Shown here in pieces: positions 7,076 through 13,771 of a stretch of 13,771 bases of DNA (positions are counted from its first letter, which is position 1; each line of letters begins with the position of its first letter). The stretch lies in contig CAZDCD010000044.1 of assembly GCA_964503885.1 (NCBI GenBank), positions 1 to 13,771 of the forward strand, written 5' to 3'. The DNA comes from CAZDCD01 sp964503885 (GTDB taxonomy: Bacteria > Bacteroidota > Bacteroidia > Bacteroidales > UBA10428). The position numbers and the translations under genes are program-made. The notes beneath the pieces are model-generated. The model worked only from the letters and a program-made list of their open reading frames with translations. It was not told the DNA's origin and searched no databases.

Positions 7076-7705
7076 ATGGACTATTTCAATCAATGCTAAG
7101 ATCTATTAGACAAGTCTAAGGACATAAATGATTACGAAATCAGGTTGGAGTTTTACCATGCTAATTTTAATATGCTGAATTATTTTCTTGACTTGGATAT
7201 AGCGCATGATGGAAAAGGCAACTTTATCCGTTCAAGTGATTTTAAACTCGATCCGAAAACGAAAGAAGAACGAATAATATTTGGCAATTTTATTTATAGG
7301 TATGTTGATGAATTAATAATTAGTTCAAGGAGACTTGACATACTGAATTATGATAGGCTAAATAAAGAATTCAAGGTTAGATATGATAAGCCTAATTGCA
7401 ACTTATATGAAGTAGGTTCTCTTATATAAGATTTTGCCTATAAGATAGAAAACAATAAAACTGAGGGAGAAAACATCCTTAATGAGGAGTTAGGAATAAT
7501 ACGGCAAATACTTGAATCTAGTTATGTTGGAATGGAAGTAGTTAAAGAATCCTATGAGGCTTCAATATATGGAAAGAATTTTGATTTCAACCAAGATATG
7601 ACCTCCCATGAATATGAGAAATTTATTGGTGTTAAAATTGGGAAGGAATTAGCAGAATATTTCAATTATCAAACAGTTTTGAATAAATTACTAGTTCTAT
7701 CTTAA
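7076..7705 (+). pseudogene. Unrecognised gene interrupted by two in-frame TAA codons
   Basis: Starting at the ATG at 7076 (MDYFNQC...) a single frame runs to a TAA at 7703-7705, 209 codons, broken only by TAA at 7097-7099 and TAA at 7427-7429. The parts between read like real protein, with mixed hydrophobic and charged helical segments: DLLDKSKDINDYEIRLEF, then FIYRYVDELIISSRRLDIL, and after the second stop ILNEELGIIRQILESSYVG and FIGVKIGKELAEYFNYQ. No frameshift is needed to join them. The middle piece alone (7145-7429 from a TTG) could be mistaken for a 94-residue gene. I do not recognise the family: no signal peptide, membrane segment or catalytic motif is seen. AT-rich composition and its position behind the tRNA suggest a decaying accessory gene. 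Sequencing error at both sites is less likely for two substitutions but possible, and stop-codon readthrough is a remote alternative. Confidence 0.7.
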
Positions 7706-7865
7706 CAATAAGGGTATATAAATATTAAGGAAAGAACAACAATTGAGCCTCATTAAGACAAATCTTTTCTAATCGACATACAAAACATAATAAGAAAGTT
7801 ACAAGCTGATTGCAAATCAAATGAATAAGACATTGCTCGCTCACCGGCTTCAAAAATCCCCATTT

Positions 7866-10800
7866 TCATTCTGAAACATGACTCTGTAATAAAATCCTAT
7901 TTATAAAATCTTCCGCATCAGAAATATTCATATCCATGCTGGAAATCATAGCATTTAGTTGAACCAATATATCTTCTTTTTCAACTGGTTCCTGATAATC
8001 CAGGTATTCCTTGCTCAATAAATATTGTTCAAGCTCATCAATTTTATTGTGTCTAAAACCTGATATTTCACCGTTTCTTAGTTCCGTAATTAGTTTTTTA
8101 GGATTACCGTTCAATTCCATTAACTTGTCACCTACAGCATCAATATAATTTCCGGAGATTGCACCGGAATATTCTAGAACCTCCCTGTCAATTGGTTTTG
8201 GACGTCCTTTCCGGTACAATTCCTGGAACCGTTCTAATAATCGTATTCTATTACTAATATCTTGTATAGTGCCTTCATCCAGTTTCTTGATCTTGCCATT
8301 ATTTTTAAGAAAGCTTTCCAATTGTCCCCAATATCGTATTCCCCTGTTCAAGCAATTATATAATAATTCAATATCGTTTAACAGGTACCAAAGATGGAGC
8401 TGGTTGCAATCATTAACAAGAATATCATACGGTTCTACCTGGATTTCTTTTCTATATTCTCCGTAACTTTTTCCTTCCGGGGAGGGGACTTGCTGAACCA
8501 ACTTAAATGGCCCCATATCGGTTTGGTAGTCCATGTAGTCAGGTGTCTTTTTACTTCTTTTTAGCTGAAAAATAGCGGATTTAAGATCAGATTGTTCCTT
8601 TAAAAATGCATTCCATTTTTTAACTTCATCGTCTTGAGCTGTGAAATAAAAAACCTGGCGACCTTCTCTACTAATTTCAATTAATGATTCTATTATAGCT
8701 TTGGCCCGTTCATCATCACTGTTTGCAAGTAATTCATCTGCTAATAGCGGCAATCTTATTGATGGTTCCTGTATTTCAACAAAGGCCAGTCGAATTGAAA
8801 GCAATAACTGAACACGTGTGGCCGTCGATATTTCAGTTAAATCTTGTCCAAGCTTTAATACTGTATCATACGCCTTAAAGGCAGGTTCTTCTTTTTCCTC
8901 CAATCTTAACTCATACCTTCCATTGGTTATTCGGTTAAGGAGTTCATTTGCCCGCTTAAATACTTTTGGCCTGTTTTGTTCTCTTGTTACTTTTTTCAGT
9001 TGATCAATTATTATACTTCCTGTCAAGGAAATCAAATTATTCTCGTACAATTGCTCGAGATTGTTTAGTGCCTCTTCCTTTTCGGTTAAAACATCTTCCA
9101 GTTCACGCCCCTTTTGGGCATTTTGAATTAATGTTTCAATACTTGTAATTTTTTCATTAATCTGTTCCAGTTCACCAGCTATATCAGCCGTTTCGATGAC
9201 CTTTTCCTGTGCCTGATCAATACTTAATCCTTCTATGATTTGTTCATATTCCTTATACAAAGAATGAATTTTTAAAAGATTCTCTTTCTCTGATAGTTTA
9301 CTAGTTACCGCATAAAGGTCATTACCTATTTGATTATATTCTGTCAATTGTTCCAATAACACCCTAACTTTTTCTTTGTCTTCGTTTTCTATATTTAATT
9401 TTTCATAAATTTTTTTGAGCTTATCAGAACTTTTTGTTTTTTGCTTATCCTTGTCTTCTATAAATTCTTCTTTTTGTTTGATTTTTTGGATTTCAGTCCT
9501 GCGGGTTATTTCTTCTTCTTTTAGTTTGCTATAAATGGTTTTTGCTTCAATAACATCTTTGGCTTCTTTGGTCTTAAATTTCGTGAAAGATTTGTTAACC
9601 TTATCTAATTCATCATCATAGTTGGTATGCAATTGAATATTCTGACCTTCCAAAGCTTCTAATTCTGTATGTGCATTCTGCCAATCATTTACATGTATTA
9701 TAAACCAATACAAACTACTAAAATCTTTTGAGTTTTCAGCAGGAAATCCTGGAACTGCTTTCAGTTTTTTCACCCATTCATTTCGTGTATTATTTATCTG
9801 GTCTAACCGGTTTTGCAGTTGTAAAAGATCTTCATTGCAATCCTTAAGTCTTTGCTTGGTTTTTTCCTGCCATTTTAAAGTTTCCAATTCTTCAACCAGT
9901 TCATCAACCTTTCCCGATACATTTTCAGTATCCCAATTTACAGGTGGGGTTAATCCTGTTTTAGTAAAATCCTGTTCCCTTATTTTTGACGTTATCGTCT
10001 TATTTTTATTGTTGTCAGACAAATAGGCGTATATTAAAAGACCTGCTATCAAAATACTCCCTAAAAGTCCTGGCCATCCCATAAAAAAGGTTGCAATCGC
10101 CGTACCAATACCTAAAATGGATAAAACAACTACGATCCACTTAGGTATTCCGAGTGTACTACTTTGTTCTTTAAGCCATTCGCTCAGTGTATTAATTCCT
10201 TGGATAAATTTGTCAGAATTAAGAGTTTTATTTTCAAAATTCTCGATCTCATTTTCTAATGCATCTATTTCTGCAAGTAAAAATTCCTTTTCACCCAATA
10301 ATTGATTTGCATCTTGTAAAAACTTGTCCAGGTTCCCTATATCTTTAAGATTGATCCCTTCCCATTCCGAAGGGTCTATTGATTTGTCAATAACATTTAT
10401 TGCCTCAAGTTCTTTGGTTTTATATTCTTCAATTTTCTCCTCTTTATCAGTAATTTTACGATCTAGTTCCGTTAGTTTTTCAATCCTTATTTCCAGTTCA
10501 TTCAATATCAGATCGCTTATACCATCTTCGGGTATCTCTAAATCTTCAAGTACTTCATTACTTTTTCGTATTTCATTTTTTGCTCCATCAATAGCTTCGT
10601 TGTCATCTTCAATTTCCTGTTCCAAATCTTCTATGTTGCCGTATTCTTCTCCCTTAACTTTCTCCAAAGAAGTTGGAAATTCTTTAAACCTTTCAGAAAG
10701 TTGATCGTATTCAAGTTTTGTCTTCAGGTATTCGACAACCTTCTCATAAAGACCATTAAGTTTAGATGCTTGCTGAGACTCTTCCTTTGCTTTGTGTAAA

Positions 10801-11359
10801 TCGGTTAGTTTTTCTTCTTCTTTTTTTAGCTCTCTTTGCTTTTTTCTTATGTCTTTATATTTATTTTCTGCACTATTGAGAGCTTTAAATTCTGAAGAAG
10901 CCTTATTTTTTATAGCATGTGAATATTGAAGATTCTCTTTGGCTGAATCCAGGTCATATCCTCCGATAGATTGTTTAATTATTTCCCTGGCCAGGTCATC
11001 TTCATTTTCTATAACCAATTCGTGAAGTGCAAGCATGTAACGATTGCGCTCCTCGACAGCAGGAAGCCCGAAAAGTTCCTTGTCTTTCCCATCATGTTGT
11101 ATCTTGATATTATCAGAGTCTATTTTGATTTCCCAGGCCTCATCATCAATTTTAACCGATCCTTCAATAACCAGCCCCTTGGTTTTATTATGCCAGATGA
11201 GTTGCTGAATGCCTCTGGCGGTTGAACTTTTTCCTGATGCATTTGGCCCTGCAATAATATTTATGTTGGTGCCAGGTTATCGAAGTCATCCAATCCTCTG
11301 GGAAATCCAGGCATTTTTTGAATAGAAAGGGTTTTTAATATGAATGGGGCTTTTTTCAT
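7866..11359 (-). pseudogene. YhaN/SbcC-like (Rad50-type) ATPase with membrane hairpin, frameshifted near its N-terminus
   Basis: If the reading frame is restored, this is a protein of about 1164 residues. Order: N-terminal strand motifs and Walker A GPNASGKSS (about 37-45), a long coiled coil, two adjacent membrane segments (about 409-447; DNA about 10016-10136), a second coiled coil, then the C-terminal ATPase half with signature-like LTEISTATRVQ, Walker B PLLADELLANSDDERA (DNA about 8707-8755) and FYFTAQDDE. A further ~250 helical residues follow. The split ATPase around a coiled coil is Rad50/SbcC architecture, and the membrane hairpin is as known for Bacillus YhaN. Usual family members stop soon after the FT(C/A) motif, so the extra C-terminal module is notable. 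Frame break: the ATG at 11359 reads 32 codons to TAA at 11261-11263, while Walker A is in the frame that continues to 7866. A missing base near 11268-11272 (for example CCC read as CC) would give ...NLAP-NINIIAGPNASGKSS. The uninterrupted ATG at 11036 lies past Walker A and could not give a working ATPase. The start overlaps the phosphoesterase stop as TAATG. Confidence 0.8.
11261..11359 (-). other. N-terminal fragment of the frameshifted ATPase
   Basis: 32 codons from the ATG at 11359 to the TAA at 11261-11263, including ...SIQKMPGFPRGLDDFDNLAP. This is the expected lead-in to NINIIAGPNASGKSS, which lies in the -1 frame. The -1 frame itself is closed by a TAA at 11277-11279, so neither frame alone spans the junction and the break is confined to about 11264-11276. 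No slippery heptamer is present, which argues against programmed frameshifting. Confidence 0.75.
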
Positions 11360-12648
11360 TATACTTGTTGCGCTAATAATTCTCCAAGTAGACGACTACA
11401 TTCGTGCAATATATATAGTCTGGCTCTCATATCAACGTTATCATCAAATTTAACTGTATCACGGAGCGGTTGGTAAGTTCCTGATGTAATGATGTTATCA
11501 TAACTTAATTTCCAGCTATTTAGCAGTTCCTCTAAAAATGTGGTTGTTTCTTCATTCTGGATTGCAAGAATAGTTTTTGCCAATACTCCTGCAGGTGAGG
11601 ATTGTTTTGCCAATTCCTCAATATTTTCCAATTTAGGTTGTGCATTGATAATAATCTTGCGCACGGAAATCCTGGTTTCTGTTTCAATTTCCTGATCGTA
11701 ATCCATTATTATCGGAGATATCCATGTTTCTAAATCTTTTAGGTTTGAGTGTTCTCCTTTCAGGGTAATATCATAAATTAAAAAAGAAACATTTTCCAAT
11801 TCTGCTATTTTAGTATTGGCGTCACTGAGCAGCCCTGATGTAACAATATCTCTCAGACTTTGCTCGTCAGTAGTGTTTGAAATATCGATAGAAATACCCT
11901 CATATCTTACCGGAGATAAAGGAATCCTGTCAATATTTATTTCGCTCAGTTTATCTATCGTTATTAGTATTGGTCCATGTATGCCGTATTCTTTGGAACT
12001 AAGTGCATGAGGGGACCCGGGATAACAAATGTAGGGATCAGAATCACGTAACACCTGTGGTTTATGGATATGACCCAAGATCCATGCATTTACTGATTCA
12101 TTCAAAAAATTATCGAAATTTATGGGTGCATATCTGCTCTCCGGATTATTAACATCACCATGAAGTAGGCCTATGGTAGTGAGATTGGGATCAAGTGATA
12201 GTTCACCGAAAGTTAACAATGGATCTCTTGTCTCAAATTGATTTGGGAATGACCAGCCTACAAATTGAACCTGTTCTCCATTTCCTGAAAATTTTTTTGC
12301 TTCCCATTTTCCGTTAAGCCCTAAAAGATGGACATTATCGTACTTGCCAGTTCCGACAATTTGGGGCAAAACATCATAATCATGATTCCCTAATACCATA
12401 TATACAGAAATGCCTGCTTTATCTAATTTTCTTAAACCAGTTTGGATCGGGCCAATTGCTTCAAAATAGCGATTGTCATGATCCACTATGTCTCCAGTAA
12501 GGACAAGTACATTGACATCATTTTTAATTGTCCAATCCACAATTCGGTTCCAGGTAAATTTTGTGGAGCTTTCATCAACATTTTCAGAAACGCCGGATGA
12601 TTTTCTGCCAATGTGAAGGTCCCCTGTTGCTAATATTTTTAATGCCAT
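11359..12648 (-). CDS. SbcD/YhaO-like metallophosphoesterase (Mre11-type nuclease subunit)
   Basis: A 429-residue calcineurin-like phosphoesterase, the expected nuclease partner of the Rad50-like ATPase encoded just downstream. The metal-binding motifs are complete and in order: GDLHIG (Asp10, His12), TGDIVD (Asp53 region), LGNHDYD (Asn88-His89), LLHGD (His163) and LGHIHKP (His193, His195). The C-terminal ~200 residues are the capping and partner-binding part, less conserved. I chose the ATG at 12648 because MALKILATGDLHIG is the normal family N-terminus. The frame is open to an ATG at 12741, but that extension is Cys/Arg/Lys-rich and unlike the family. The stop TAA shares a base with the ATPase start ATG (TAATG), indicating an operon with coupled translation. 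In the known complexes this subunit has Mn-dependent endo/exonuclease activity on DNA ends and hairpins. For this one activity is inferred. The gene is intact although its partner is frameshifted. Confidence 0.88.
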   Translation of the reverse strand: MALKILATGDLHIGRKSSGVSENVDESSTKFTWNRIVDWTIKNDVNVLVLTGDIVDHDNRYFEAIGPIQTGLRKLDKAGISVYMVLGNHDYDVLPQIVGTGKYDNVHLLGLNGKWEAKKFSGNGEQVQFVGWSFPNQFETRDPLLTFGELSLDPNLTTIGLLHGDVNNPESRYAPINFDNFLNESVNAWILGHIHKPQVLRDSDPYICYPGSPHALSSKEYGIHGPILITIDKLSEINIDRIPLSPVRYEGISIDISNTTDEQSLRDIVTSGLLSDANTKIAELENVSFLIYDITLKGEHSNLKDLETWISPIIMDYDQEIETETRISVRKIIINAQPKLENIEELAKQSSPAGVLAKTILAIQNEETTTFLEELLNSWKLSYDNIITSGTYQPLRDTVKFDDNVDMRARLYILHECSRLLGELLAQQV

Positions 12649-12845
12649 TCTTTTTATAATTTTTTTCCTTATACAAGAAATGCCTTTCTCAAAACTATGT
12701 CTTCTGCAAAATGAGGCATTAGCACATGCACTGATGTTCAAAATACTTTAAATGTATATAACAATGTCCCCTATTAATGCAAGCAGTTAATTAACAAAGG
12801 GAATTGCATTTATTGTTAGTATCCTAGCAATTTCCTCATGAAATA

Positions 12846-13340
12846 TCATAAATCTCCTAATAAAAATACAAATAATTTCGTTACTGATTTGATACCTCTG
12901 AACAAGCTGTACCTTTCATCATCAAGAATACCGATTACCGTATCAAGTATTTCAAATTGTTCCTTTGACAAGGCTTTGTCATGCCCAAGTGTATTCAGTA
13001 ATACTATAATGTCCCTTTTAAATTTAGAGTTATTGTTTACCAGCTCATTGAAGACCTTGTTTTCAAAAAGCATGGTTATATCTGATTCTGAAATACCATT
13101 ACTATCCATTAGCTGTAAAAGGGAATTTAGGAATGAAATAAGTTCCTCTTTTGACATCCTGTATAGTTCTTCCGAAATAGTAAGTTTGGGGTATTTGGTA
13201 TCAGAACCTACATTTTGTAAAATTGTATACTTTTTAACTGCAATACAGGCGTTATTGATATCATCCGTTAAACGGGATATCCTATTGTAGTTCCTCAATA
13301 TGTATGTAAGTTTACTCGTAATTTTAATTATTTCAGCCAT
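12846..13340 (-). CDS. Hypothetical helical protein, 164 residues
   Basis: I do not recognise this protein. It is an intact frame from an ATG at 13340, mostly predicted-helical and mildly charged, with no signal peptide, membrane span or metal motif. The second half reads like a bundle of amphipathic helices (for example ITMLFENKVFNELVNN and FEILDTVIGILDDERYSLF). It lies upstream of and in the same direction as the phosphoesterase/ATPase pair, 197 nt away, so it could be a co-transcribed accessory subunit or an independent gene. Its AT-rich composition is like the pair's. An antisense frame of 150 codons overlaps it but has a Ser-rich, low-complexity composition typical of a shadow. Confidence 0.6.
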   Translation of the reverse strand: MAEIIKITSKLTYILRNYNRISRLTDDINNACIAVKKYTILQNVGSDTKYPKLTISEELYRMSKEELISFLNSLLQLMDSNGISESDITMLFENKVFNELVNNNSKFKRDIIVLLNTLGHDKALSKEQFEILDTVIGILDDERYSLFRGIKSVTKLFVFLLGDL

Positions 13341-13430
13341 ATTGGCTATTATAGCTTCATATTAAATCAGGATTTTGCATTTAATTATCCGTTTTATTTT
13401 ATTAACTAAGTATGAAATTTGGTTACACGT

Positions 13431-13512
13431 TCACAAAATGACAAATAACCAATTTCTAATTAACCCGGGAATTTTCTCTGACGTTTTCTCCGACGTGTCG
13501 GTGTAAATATTA
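13431..13512 (-). other. Possible remnant of a C-terminal winged-helix tail (TSEKTSEKI motif)
   Basis: On the minus strand this short open stretch reads ...DTSEKTSEKIPGLIRNWLFVIL then stop. Repeated xEKTSEKI followed by an ILxLIR-like helix is common at the start of a C-terminal winged helix in Fic-type and AlbA-type regulators of Bacteroidota. In DNA it shows as two 12-bp tandem units TTTTCTCTGACG / TTTTCTCCGACG (13472-13495). No start or body of such a gene is seen, and the frame crosses the promoter of the + strand gene. A decayed fragment is possible, as is coincidence. Confidence 0.25.
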
Positions 13513-13517
13513 TCTGA

Positions 13518-13525
13518 TATCTTTG
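13518..13525 (+). promoter_or_regulatory. -7 box upstream of the SWIM-like gene
   Basis: TATCTTTG is an exact match to TAnnTTTG and lies 20 nt before the ATG at 13546. No good TTG is found about 19 nt further upstream. An inverted repeat CCGAC/GTCGG (13490-13501) sits near the -33 position and could bind a regulator. Confidence 0.45.
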
Positions 13526-13545
13526 TATGATAAAAATAGATTTCA

Positions 13546-13771
13546 ATGGAAAAATACGGTGAATTCCTGTTTGAAGCCAGTTCTGACAATATCAAAGAAT
13601 GCCTGGAGCATGTTACTGAGAATGATATTGAATCTTGTTGCGAATATAAAATATTCAACCGGGGTTATGATTATTTCCAGGAAGGTATGGTTGAACAACT
13701 ATGGTATAATAGTAAGGCAAATACAATATCAGCAGAAGTTCTCGGAACCAGGGAATACGATGTGGAAATCT
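13546..13771 (+). CDS. SWIM zinc-finger-like protein, N-terminus only (cut by the window end)
   Basis: 75 codons from the ATG at 13546 run open to the end of the window. After a ~35-residue acidic lead, the stretch IFNRGYDYFQEGMVEQLW followed by ISAEVLGTREYDVEI matches the pattern seen directly in front of the CxCx..CxH zinc site of SWIM proteins (R-G-x-x-Y-x-x-x-G-x-V ... A-x-V-x-G-(S/T)-x-x-Y-x-V). SWIM domains bind DNA or proteins, and in bacteria are often linked to SNF2 helicases or stand alone. The zinc ligands would lie beyond the window, so the call is by the preceding pattern only. It is divergent to the minus-strand cluster and has its own -7 box. It may mark the return to core DNA. 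Confidence 0.65.
   Translation, partial: MEKYGEFLFEASSDNIKECLEHVTENDIESCCEYKIFNRGYDYFQEGMVEQLWYNSKANTISAEVLGTREYDVEI

Noticed and set aside
7145..7429. A free-standing 94-residue gene starting at TTG
   Set aside because: The same frame extends upstream past a TAA to an ATG at 7076 and downstream past another TAA to 7705 with similar composition, so this is the middle of a broken gene.
7866..11036. An intact 1056-residue ATPase starting at the ATG at 11036
   Set aside because: Walker A and the preceding family motifs lie upstream of that ATG in the same frame. The true start is at 11359 and the frame is broken between them.
11261..11279. Programmed -1 frameshifting to make the full ATPase
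   Set aside because: The direction would be -1 but there is no X-XXY-YYZ slippery heptamer and no obvious downstream stimulatory stem. A missing base is simpler.
12649..12741. N-terminal extension of the phosphoesterase to the ATG at 12741
   Set aside because: The family N-terminus begins at 12648. The extension is Cys/Arg/Lys-rich without resemblance to a signal peptide or domain.
12649..12845. Promoter for the phosphoesterase gene (minus strand, TTG near 12764 and TATTTTG near 12745)
   Set aside because: The -7-like box is one base short of TAnnTTTG and the spacing is only 16 nt, too weak to annotate.
6941..13771. A second copy of the tRNA 3' end (attachment site), an integrase, an insertion sequence or a CRISPR array
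   Set aside because: None was seen on reading through the right part. There are no repeated tRNA tail, no tyrosine or serine recombinase motifs and no regularly spaced repeats.

Overview
The window looks like a chromosomal fragment of a Bacteroidota bacterium, probably from the Bacteroidales side. Promoter-like elements match the TTG / TAnnTTTG pattern of that phylum, genes start without clear Shine-Dalgarno sequences, and DnaG has the altered zinc-site residues that I recall from this lineage. This assignment is an inference from sequence reading, without a database search.

Left part (1-6990), moderate GC and ordinary-looking genes, all on the + strand: a secreted M20-family metallopeptidase; a BlaI/MecI-type repressor (GTG start) behind a promoter carrying three phased copies of a 16-bp dyad TACGA-N6-TCGTA; and, overlapping the repressor by 4 nt, a BlaR1-like M56 membrane metalloprotease. 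This protease lacks a penicillin-binding sensor. It carries instead a coiled coil, a five-fold 20-residue repeat and 27-28 pentapeptide repeats. A strong terminator closes the operon. Then come the DNA primase gene dnaG and a CAT-anticodon tRNA with its own promoter and terminator.

Right part (about 6990-13500), clearly more AT-rich, looks like accessory DNA next to the tRNA. It holds a 209-codon unrecognised gene broken by two in-frame TAA codons, and then a minus-strand cluster. In transcription order the cluster is an unrecognised 164-residue helical protein, an SbcD/YhaO-like metallophosphoesterase, and a very large YhaN/SbcC-like ATPase with a membrane hairpin in its coiled coil and an additional ~250-residue C-terminal module. 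The last two are joined by a TAATG stop/start overlap. The ATPase gene has a one-base frameshift just upstream of its Walker A motif, so as written it is broken. The right edge (13546 on) is the N-terminus of a SWIM-zinc-finger-like protein on the + strand, cut by the window end.

How they work together: the BlaI/BlaR-like pair is a self-contained signal-transduction module, in which sensed stress leads to membrane protease activation, loss of repressor and derepression of its own operon. The phosphoesterase/ATPase pair would be a Mre11-Rad50-type nuclease complex tethered to the membrane. It sits beside a decayed gene next to a tRNA, which suggests a laterally acquired and now eroding DNA-processing or defence locus. 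That role is a hypothesis, not something the sequence proves.
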